From Plasmodium vivax (lineage: Eukaryota; Apicomplexa; Aconoidasida; Haemosporida; Plasmodiidae), in contig NC_009912.1 in NCBI RefSeq assembly GCF_000002415.2, positions 188,501 to 252,500 of the forward strand: 64,000 nucleotides of DNA, read 5' to 3'. Positions 55,130 through 64,000 of this stretch are shown in pieces. The notes beneath the pieces are model-generated. The model did no database searches. It saw only the letters and a list, made by a program, of their open reading frames with translations, and had not been told where the DNA came from. The translations under genes and the position numbers were made by a program. Every line of letters begins with the position of its first letter. The stretch's first letter is position 1.

Positions 55130-55380
55130 GCAAAGCAGTACAAAATAAAATCTTAAAAAACGAAATCTTAAAAAAAAGGGGATCTTAAAAAAATGCGATC
55201 ATAAAAAAAAGCTATTTTAAAAAGGCAATTTTAAAAAAGCAATTTTAAAAAAGCAATTTTAAAATCGCTATTTTAAAAAGGCTATCTCAAAATGTCATCT
55301 CAAAATGCTTCTCAAAAATACTTCTCAAAAATGCTTCTCAAAAATGCAATCTCAAAAAAGCAATGCAAAAAATAGCACTA
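55130..55380. repeat. Degenerate A-rich tandem array
   Basis: A series of about 13-16-base units ending in runs of A, evolving along its length: atcttaaaaaa units, then caattttaaaaaag, then gctatctcaaaa, then atgcttctcaaaa. Adjacent units resemble each other more than distant ones, as expected of a decaying tandem array. Confidence 0.75.
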
Positions 55381-56164
55381 TGTAAAACATTAATAAGTGG
55401 CTCACGGATGGGCAGCGTGATGGCGATATGTCCACATGAACTTGGCGCGCGCATTCGGCTCGCGTGTTCATATCACTACGTGAAATGTTCTACATATAAA
55501 GGTTTTTAAAAAAAAATACAGAAATGCAAAAATTGCAAGAAAAACACGAAATTAAAAAAATTCAATTTTAATTACGATTACATGTAATATAACTGTTACT
55601 ACTTTATCGTGTGAAAAAAAATATTTCTCGAAATATTACACAGTGGTACATATCTCTATATGTGATGCCCTTTTAAAGGTGCCCAGCTGTGACATATACG
55701 CTCGTGCACGTGTGCAAATATGAACATCTACATACGTGTGCATATGGTTTGCATGCACAGGCTATTACGTATGTAACATATGACTTCATATATTACAAGG
55801 CCACACTGCTTTGCCATTCGCATGTGTGTGGATATATATGGCTATACATATCAGTATACCTTTTCACAGTACGCGTCAATATATAACAATGCACGTCAAT
55901 ATATGTCAGTACATATCTCTACACATTCGCGTGTATGCGTTCGCGCTCTGGCGCTTTTGTGTGGACACAGACATGCACGTTCTTTCCAGCACAACGCGAA
56001 TCCGCGCAGTGAACAATATAGTAAATGCAGGCGCCTTCGCGAAGGGCGTGAATAAGCTCATAAAAACAGCGGCACACAAGGCGTGTTAAAAGTGAAGAGA
56101 TTGCATGCGATTATACTTTAAAAAAATAGGAAAAAATAAAAAAAAAATGCATAAAAGAACGATC

Positions 56165-56315
56165 AAAAGGAAGGTTAAAAAAAAAAAAAAACAACTTCGT
56201 AAGTTAAAAAAATAATTGCGTAAAATTTAAAAAAATAATTTCGAAAAAATTAAAAAAATAATTGCGTAAATTTTAAAAAAATAATATCGCTAAAATTAAA
56301 AAATAAAGTCTCCAC
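56165..56315. repeat. Degenerate A-rich repeat with TAATTGCG core
   Basis: About five units of roughly 22-28 bases of the form taaaaaaataattgcgta, with cores attgcg, atttcg, attgcg and atatcg separated by A runs. It lies 800 bases from the array at 55130-55380 and is built in a similar way, but with a different core. Confidence 0.7.
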
Positions 56316-59300
56316 TTCAAGGCAAAAAAAAAAAGCATAAACATCGAATGGAAAAAGCAATCTCTCTCTATATGTATATTTCCCTGTTCGTACTTACAGA
56401 AAACATAGAACATGACACTTTCATGAAATTTACGAGCGGTGATGGGAAGGTCGACCTTAAAAGGAGTGTGTGCGCGTGATGTGTGCTTCTACGCTGAGCG
56501 GGAAAGGGACCGTTGCGTCTTTCAGGCAATTACTATATAGCCGTCGCGTTGTTGTAAAAAAAAAATGTGTACGGAGTCAAAAAAATCCAGACGAAAGCAG
56601 GCGTTCTTGCATACACACGTGCATATGCTCATTTATATGTACACACACTTCGGATGTGCAATGAAATGGCAGCAAGCGCGTGGGGACACCAAGTTGCAAA
56701 GAATGTATAATACGCGAGTATAACAATTCTGACACGTGAAAAAATAAAAGCGAAAAGAGATAAATGAAAAAATATGTGTAAAATGAAAAGGTAAAAAATT
56801 AAAACAAGTACGAGTAAGAGGGTGAGCCCAAAAATTTGTTCGTAAAACGTAATGATAAAAAATTAAAAAAAGGAGGGCTTGCAATTGGCTGAATAAAAGA
56901 CTGCAAAGGGGGGTAGCGAAACTTAAAGTTGCCTTAAGCTTACGCGTACGCTGAAGCGAATGGAGCCTATGCACACTTAAGCAAGTGTGAAGGTATGCAA
57001 CATAAGTCCATACGGGTAGTCAAGCGGTAAAAGTGTGCAACACGTACATATATATATTTATATATATATATACATATATATGTATGTGCATTTACACATA
57101 TGTGCACGTTTTTCCTCTGAGGCTCGCCTGGTAAAGCCGCTAGCACATAGACATGCGTAAACTTTATATACACGATAGGCTAAAAACAAGTCGCTTCCGC
57201 TGAACACACGGGGTGTGGGTGCGAAGAGCAATTGCGTTGAGCGGACTCTCACGTATGTGCATATATTATATATATATGTATATATACATATATATATATT
57301 TACATACACAAACATACATAGCACATGAGCGTGCAATAACAATATGGGCTCCGGGGAGCTACGTGAAAAGTCCTCTCGTGCCTTCTGTCGCTTAACCACT
57401 ACTACAGCCGTTCATATGTGCAGGCACATATGCGCGGGGAGAGCAGACGTAAAATTTAATATACATAAAAATAAAAACGGGCGTGCTCACACACCGTTGG
57501 GGTAAAAAAAAAAAGGCACCAAAGGTAGGCGTATACGTGTGCGCATATATGCATATATGTAGGTATAATATCTATCTACACATATACACACACGCGTGGT
57601 AGAAGCGCACGTATGATCCTTCCTTCTCACGACAGGCCGTGTCTATACAGTGGGGTTGATGCGCACAAGTGCGTCCGTACAAGTGCATGTCCGTACGCAC
57701 ATATACAACCCGTACAACACATACGCCTTAGAGTGCACGTGAATTTAATTTGAAAGGAATAAAATATCCTTCAACACAAAAAATTAACTATTAAAAATTA
57801 TTAAAGAAACATTTAATGCAAGATAAACATTATATATTTCTGATTGGGCTGCCTAATTGCAGGTATGAACATGAAGGGGGCAAATTGCACGAAAATGAAA
57901 AGGCATAAAAGCATATACTGTGTATATGTTTGTTTGTATATAAAAACAAGCAGGCGTTGCGCAAGTGAGGGGGGTGGAAATGTGCGAATAGGCATTCAAA
58001 ATATAAAAAATGGTCTCAAAAAAAAGGATGGGGGAATTTCACTATATATAACATGGTACTCTTATATATACGTATACGTAAGCGCATAATATATGTATAT
58101 ATATATGGGCACATATAAGTATATATACGTGTAGGTATATATATATGTATATATATATGAATATATAGAGGCAAATATAAGTATATATATTTACGTACGC
58201 AAATATATTAGCAAAGGCCCATAAGAAGAGTGGGGGGGGCGACGCAGTTTTGTATTAATATATACATGTAAATATACATATATATATGATTAAAAAGGAT
58301 AAGCAGTTTACGTAAAATTATATAAACATGGTTTACATGAATAACTTTTTTTTAAAGATTTAAAAAATGTTACAATTAAAAAAAAAAAAAACATGCTATT
58401 TTGTAACAGCAGGTTTAAGTTTTAAAGTACTTTTTTTTTGGGGGGGGAGTTTTTTTTTTCTTATAAACAAAAATTCTCTTTAACCTTTCTTAATCTTTTG
58501 GCCGTTTTATATCATTTTAACTTTTTGCTTCTTTGCTTCTTTGCTTCTTTACTTCTTTGTTTCTTTGCTTTTTTGATTTTTTGCTTTTTTGGGTTTTTAC
58601 GTTTTTGCTTTTTTTCTTTTTCTTTTTCTTTATTTTTGTTTTGCTTTTGCTTATATTTTTGTTTTTATTTTTGCTATTGCTTCCGTTTTATTTTTTTTTT
58701 GCTGGTACTAATTTTTTTGCAATGTCATTTTATTTATAAGGTTTATAAAAATTTTCACAAAAATTGCCGTAAAAAACATGTTATATTTGTTTGCTATATA
58801 AAATTTTATACCCGTGAAGGTGAAGGCTCTCGTTCACTTTACATATAAAATGTACATTCACGTATACGGAGCGGCAATATATATGCAATGTAACGAAGTA
58901 TATATAATTATATACATAAAATATTAATATATATATATATAAGAACATGTTTATTTTTTTTCTTCGCCGAATTTGGCCTAAATGCAGATTTCAAAAATTA
59001 TTCCAATTAAATTAATGGCGCAAAAAGTAGGGGCATAAAAAAAAAATACATCATCTATCCTATAAATAATGGTCGGCCAACACGTGCTCATTGCATAAAT
59101 GGCAGAATTGCTCATGCGTACAAAATTGTACAAATTGTTTGTACTTTCACCACGCATATGTTCATATATGTACAATATGCGTAGATAAAGTTCAAATCGA
59201 TTCTTCACCTCTTAAAAAAAGAAGCTGCGTTTACGCGATTGCATATGTACATATATGCAAGTTTCAATTTTAAGTGCCTTTATTTTTCGCGCCCCTTGTG

Positions 59301-62024
59301 CATATAAAAATTTACATATATATATAATATTATATATATGAGATGTGATGCAATATATATAGCTTCTCATACGCTATAGGGTGAAAAAAATGCCGCGAAA
59401 AATCGGAAGAAGCAAAACCAAACGCGTAGCCTCACTCATATATGCGCGCCCAATACGTGCGTGCAATTTGTAAAAAAACGTGCGCTTCATTCGTATTATA
59501 TATATGCGCCCTTCAGCACGTTGTAAGAATATTGCAGGCGCGGCGCCATACGTTGCACGTAATATATACATATATATGTATGTAATAATTGTATGCATGA
59601 CTGTATATACGCAAATTTATGCGTATGTGCCTGCCTATATGCGGCAATTCGACGTAAAAAAACGCGTCCTACGCGAGTGTTCTTTCACCTGCGATATGTG
59701 CAGTGCTTCACTGCGCATGTGCTTAACATCCCTCACCGCGTGAATGGTAAAAATTGCGTGACGCGCACAAGTGTTCTGCCGGTGAAATTTAAGCCACAAA
59801 AAAAAAACAAACAAGCATATGTACAGTACATACGAATATTTATATAGTACATATGAACATATATATGGTACATTTTAATATTTATATAGTTCATATATAA
59901 TATATATCATATATGCATATAAACTGCGCGAAGCGGCACCTCGTAAAATCGAAAAAACGCCCTCCTCATGCCGAACCAACACTTGTACAGAACAAATTGC
60001 GCAAACCGGTTGCAAAACATTTCCTCGTTGCATGCTACATTTTTAAGTGCGCAAAAAAAAAAAAAAAAAAAAAATGACATCAACTTGCGCGCAAAATGGT
60101 AGCGCTCGCAACTACCCCGTTCCTTCCTTTTGCTAAATTATGGCCCAAAATTAAGCAGCACGAATTAAACGTTTGCAGCGTAGTGTTAAAACTGCTGCTG
60201 TTGCTGACACGTAAGCCAAGTCGCGCCGACGGTTGGCACACCGACCAAACGTAGCAATAGACGGCAATTTCGGATCCCGGCAACCCCGCTCTGCCCACAG
60301 CACATATGCATAGCCACATGTACGCTTAAAAAACGCGCGTGCTTTCGGCCCCTCCGTCTGACCGACCGATTAACAATTTTGAGAAAATGCACTCCACGCC
60401 GGGTGTCGCTGTCTTAAAGGCTTCTTCGGGTTGGGTGCCAAGTTGAATAACCTAGATCATAAAAAAAATTACCCCCACTGCAAACGCTAACGCGAACGCG
60501 AACGCTAATCCCAATCCCAGTGCAATAATATTTCTCGTGCCCTTATATATAACGTTTGCATAGCACAGTTGGTCGTTAAAAAAAGTTTTTTTTTTTTTTT
60601 TGTTACTTTTGTACGAAACGTTCACCTCCGCAATACCACCTATCGATCGCGTATGTTGCCCACAACGTACAGCACATGTGCTGTGGGCACGTTTCATTCC
60701 GCCCGCATGTTCCGATTGGAAAAACAGAATATATAAATAATGTGGCCCCGTTTAATTGACACGTGAAAACCAGGCAGACCTGTAACACTTTTCAGGTGCA
60801 TGCAATTTTTCCATTTCAATCCCCGCGCGGCACGGCAAAGTGCGCCTTTTTTGGTGTTTGCGATTAACGGGGCTTTTCCGGCACGCCACCAGCAGGTACA
60901 TACGTACGTACATATATATGTATGTATATGCACGGTGACCCTGCCACGTTTGCACACGTGGCCTTGCGCTTCATTTCATTTTTCCGCATTTTGGCCCCCC
61001 CTTTGCATCCCCCTGCGGTAATGGTTAAATCGCCATTGTGGGTGCCCCACATGTGAGAAGAGCCCCCAAATTTATCTGCACCCTTTTTAAGAATGAGGAA
61101 GGCATCAATTAACAATCTTCGAACTTCACCCTCGTAATCACCGCGCGTCGTTCGGATGGGGCAAAAGTGCCACTGTTACAAATGAGCAATTTTTGCGCTG
61201 TGAAGTTGTACGTTTATGCAGTTCTTCGTAGTGGCATGGCGGTGTACAACCACGTGCGCCTGCCCCAATGTAGGGTATACCCACAGAGAATTCACCAAGG
61301 GGAGTTTTACAGCCCCCTCCTTTGTGAGAAAAGTACAGCCGTCTGCGAATCTCACAATTTACTTAAGCACAGGGTATGTACTGTGCGAACGGGTTAATAA
61401 AAATGGTGGACGTTTCCCTTCATCAGGGGCTCAAAATATAGCATAGTTGTAATGGCATATGATGTAGTTTTTTTTTTTTATTTGTATCCCCGTTCTGCCG
61501 CTCATCCAGTTCGCTTTTTTTTTTTTTTTTTTTTTTTTTTTGTTATCACTTTTTATTCCCCTCGTTAAAATAAAGGGGCAGGTTGCTACAAACCCCCTTC
61601 GACATGTTCATTCGTGCCGTCGTACGCATTAACACACGACAGAATCGTACCATTTAAGAGGTATATTCAAATTGGTCGCGCTTACACATTGTCACGAAGC
61701 AGAATGACTGCCCGTTCAGTGCTACGACGCAACGTCCGTTCGGCAAAACAAAAAAGTTACCCTTCATGTGATGGAAAAAAAAAAAAAATTCTTCGTCCGT
61801 TTCGAATAGGACTCATTCACAGCAGCAGGGGGCTACCGCTGAGTAGCGAAGCTTGTCTCACAGCGCACACCGATCGAGGGGTCTCCACCATGACTACACA
61901 TGTGTAAACGTATATGTGTATGCGCATGCGTACATGTGCGCCCCACGACAGGAATTCGCAGTAAGGACAACAAATTGGATCGCATTTTTTTTTTTTTCTT
62001 TTTTTTTTGCCTTACCCCGCGCCG

Positions 62025-63269
62025 CTAACCCGCTAACCTGCTAAGCAATGGTGTGTGTTTCAAATTAAGGCTTTCCAAATTGGGGAAAAAATACTTCAAC
62101 GCAGCAAAAATGTTTTGATGATTTAACTGTTTATCGCCACGTGAGGGGATGTTAAAAAAATTGCTCCTGGCGTGGCCGTTCTGTTTACCCGCCCCTTCGT
62201 GCTCATACGCGCTGAGAAGGCTATCCCCCCTTTTGCGCTCAACTTGCTTGTCACCAAGGAGACATGACAATTGCGTGTTAAAGGATAAATCGAACTGCTT
62301 CAAATTTGCCAAAAAGGGGAAGTCATTTAACGACTTTATTCTATTAAAGCTGATATTTATGTGGGAAACATTTTTGTGCCCATTGAGTAAGTACTTAACA
62401 AATTGGAGAGACGTAATTTTGTTGTTTTGCAAATAAAGGTGAGTCAAATTGGGTGCTTGCCAGTTCAGTGCCCCTTCTTCACCAGGGCGTTCTCCCTTCG
62501 TCTCGGCTACGAAGAGGGGATCTCTCTCCACGTTAGGTGCGCAAGCTGGGCGTGTCTCCATTTCGGCAGGCGGGCGTAAACCATTCGTGGGTGAACCGCC
62601 CGTCGATGCCACTTCACAAATCTCATTGTGCGACAAACACAAGTGGAGCAGACTCTCCAATTTGTACTCCCCCCAGTGGGGAAAAAGAGTTAATAAATTT
62701 TTTCGTATGTTTATTGTTGCTAAATTGCGTACCTTTAAAACACCCCCCTGGCTAATTATTCGATTCTGCATAAGAACATACAAAACGTTGCCAATGGAGA
62801 GGTGCACAAAGTAATTGTAGGACAGATCCAATTCCCACACAATTCGATTTTTTGCCTCTCCCTCGTTATTACATTTGACCGATTGGCCGTTTTTATCCTT
62901 TAGGGAAGGTATCCCTATGTTGTTAATGGCAGCTGCTGCTATCCCCACCTCTGCCTTTTTTAAGGTATCCAATATGGTTGCACAGTTTTGACGTACCATT
63001 TGGGCAAAATCCTGTTCGCTCCTTAACTTTAGTTTTTTAAAATTTAATATGAGCTTTGTGCAGGCACCTGGTGGCTCATCTGTCCGTTCCATGTAAAGGA
63101 AGGTCCTTCCAGGGTGTCCCTGTTCTTCTCCACAGTCGCCTTCTTCCCCGTGGTAGTTAGCCAGATCAAGGGGCATCCCCCTGTTTACACCCTCGCTGCT
63201 TCGTTCGTTGTTTAGCATTACGGCACTTCCCCTTTGTTCGCACTCACCATCATGCGGATCTTCCCTCAT
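62025..63269 (-). CDS. Leucine-rich-repeat protein
   Basis: Main exon with 414 codons. LRR units on the protein: VWELDLSYNYFVHL, LATINIRKNLLTLFP, LLHLCLSHNEICEV, LTHLYLQNNKITSLQF, VSHINISFNRIKSLNDF, LKQFDLSFNTQLSCL and LESLNLKHTPLL, with a low-complexity break near residue 230 (ASTGGSPTNGLRPP). The asparagine-ladder type LxxNxIxxL suggests a protein-interaction scaffold. The N-terminus (MREDPHDGECEQRG) has no signal. A TTTTAG acceptor at about 63288-63283 lies in frame just upstream, and the stop TAG lies only six codons beyond an AG|GTTAGC donor-like site. So this may be one exon of a larger spliced gene, with a possible first exon near 63948-63917. I cannot name the family member. Confidence 0.8.
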   Translation of the reverse strand: MREDPHDGECEQRGSAVMLNNERSSEGVNRGMPLDLANYHGEEGDCGEEQGHPGRTFLYMERTDEPPGACTKLILNFKKLKLRSEQDFAQMVRQNCATILDTLKKAEVGIAAAAINNIGIPSLKDKNGQSVKCNNEGEAKNRIVWELDLSYNYFVHLSIGNVLYVLMQNRIISQGGVLKVRNLATINIRKNLLTLFPHWGEYKLESLLHLCLSHNEICEVASTGGSPTNGLRPPAEMETRPACAPNVERDPLFVAETKGERPGEEGALNWQAPNLTHLYLQNNKITSLQFVKYLLNGHKNVSHINISFNRIKSLNDFPFLANLKQFDLSFNTQLSCLLGDKQVERKRGDSLLSAYEHEGAGKQNGHARSNFFNIPSRGDKQLNHQNIFAALKYFFPNLESLNLKHTPLLSRLAG

Positions 63270-64000
63270 TCTGGGCGCAGATTTCTAAAACGGAGGTATC
63301 CGTACCAAGGGACGACACATCCTAGCACGTCCACGCAGAGGTGGCTCTCTCTCGCACAAAAAGGGACCAACGGATCATCAGCTCTGTGGAAGAGAACATC
63401 ATAATGGGAAGAAGTGGCACTTGGGGTTGGGATTTTGTTGGTGAGAGGGGAACGCAGAGGTAAATGCCATGCTCAAGTTTGTGCGAACTGGCACCTACTA
63501 TCAGGCACACTTACGCGTTAATTAGCGGCCCCCCTTATGATTACCTAATTACCCGCGCACTCCAGCGACTCCTTCGAAATGCTGGGCCGAACCCCCTACC
63601 ACGGAAACAATGTTCAATTCACAGCAAAAAAAAATAAAAAAAAAAGGATCAAGTGACGTGCAATGTGTTATCCGCAATGACAAACGAGAGAGTGCAAAGG
63701 GGGCGAGCAGGAGAAAAAGTTGCTCACTTCCCCACTGCTCTCTTATGCAACGTTGTGCCACACTTCTCTCATTTTAAATTTTCACCATAATAAAAGGGAG
63801 TAATCAGAATATGGTTTAAAGCACTCTACGTGTTTTCTATGCATCCCCCTGTCCATCGCTAAGGTAGAACGAGCAGGAGCTACACAGCAGGGTCGTCACC
63901 GCACATGTATACTTACGGAAGGTACCACCTTTTAGTGCGCTTCTCCATGCAGAGGTAGGCAGCAACAGGGGGTTGTGGAGATGTTGACTTGTGGGGGGGA
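63270..64000. other. 5' flank of the LRR gene at the right edge
   Basis: On the minus strand, 63948-63917 reads MEKRTKRWYLP and is followed by GTAAGTAT, a near-perfect donor, so it could be a first exon of the LRR gene or of a neighbour. A second possible small exon lies near 63590-63548 (acceptor TGGTAG, donor GGTAATTAG). The rest is non-coding, with an A-rich tract at 63624-63648. Support for these exons is weak. Confidence 0.35.

Larger units (their letters stand above)
53489..62024. other. 8.5-kb gene-poor AT-rich region upstream of the CCCH gene
   Basis: This is the largest spacer in the window. Both flanking genes are on the minus strand, so it holds the LRR gene's 3' flank and the CCCH gene's 5' flank. 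I see no open frame over 115 codons with any domain and no tRNA, snRNA or rRNA signature. Contents: a (TA)n run at 54713-54776, A-rich degenerate repeats (55130-55380 and 56160-56320), alternating purine/pyrimidine tracts (54440-54520, 55690-55950, 57040-57700, 58060-58200, 59300-59620), a T-rich polypyrimidine block (58430-58740), and poly(T) at 61517-61541. It may hold a long 5' UTR, a non-coding RNA or a chromosome-structure element; none can be shown from sequence. Confidence 0.5.

Noticed and set aside
57700..58960. Possible centromere
   Set aside because: Plasmodium centromeres known to me are far more uniformly AT-rich with short tandem arrays over 2 kb or more. This part is interrupted by ordinary mixed sequence.
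60070..60400. Possible structured RNA in the more GC-balanced patch of the desert
   Set aside because: Only a small hairpin (GGTAG...CTACC) is visible; no tRNA T-loop, box or snRNA motif could be found.
60476..60530. Telomere-like hexamers (aacgct, aacgcg, aatccc)
   Set aside because: They do not match the Plasmodium telomere word GGGTT(T/C)A; the run is short and degenerate.

Overview
This window is nuclear DNA from a malaria parasite of the Plasmodium vivax / simian-parasite clade. The evidence is intron-bearing genes with GT...AG introns, asparagine- and lysine-rich low-complexity inserts in conserved proteins, dense poly(A)/poly(T) tracts between genes, and recognisable Plasmodium proteins. 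One of these is an Atg3 whose residues 103-110 read NDWLLPSY, the peptide known from P. falciparum Atg3. Coding base composition is far less AT-rich than in P. falciparum, which points to the vivax/knowlesi/cynomolgi group. The exact species cannot be decided from sequence alone. The gene order fits, as far as I recall it, the P. falciparum chromosome 9 block that runs from ATG3 through coatomer beta-prime and RNase II to arginase and a CCCH zinc-finger gene.

Layout from left to right: ATG3 (minus strand, at least 11 exons, cut by the left edge); a three-exon plus-strand gene that I read as a PNUTS-like PP1 regulator; coatomer beta-prime (minus); a giant endonuclease/exonuclease/phosphatase-fold protein (plus); a two-exon RNase II/DIS3-family exoribonuclease (minus); a seven-exon ESCRT-III CHMP1 gene (plus); an unrecognised protein with a hydrophobic N-terminus (minus); a Maf-like nucleotide pyrophosphatase (plus); a dynein light intermediate chain (minus); arginase (plus); a triple CCCH zinc-finger protein (minus); and a leucine-rich-repeat protein (minus) near the right edge. 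Apart from the last two, neighbouring genes alternate in strand, giving divergent 5' spacers of 1-4 kb and convergent 3' spacers of 0.5-2 kb. There is no operon logic. Several genes belong to general membrane and RNA biology (Atg8 lipidation, COPI, ESCRT-III, RNA decay, transcription-coupled PP1).

From about 49.6 kb to 62 kb the spacers change character. They become TA-rich, carry several minisatellites, microsatellites and alternating purine/pyrimidine tracts, and include an 8.5-kb stretch (53.5-62.0 kb) where I can support no gene.

The most interesting observations are the PNUTS-like architecture (TFIIS N-terminal domain plus a KTVQF PP1-docking motif), an N-terminal myristoylation signal on CHMP1 (MGNKIS), an EEP catalytic domain apparently interrupted by more than 1,000 low-complexity residues, and the 8.5-kb gene desert. 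Exon boundaries were worked out by hand from splice consensus and reading phase; no alignment or search was run.
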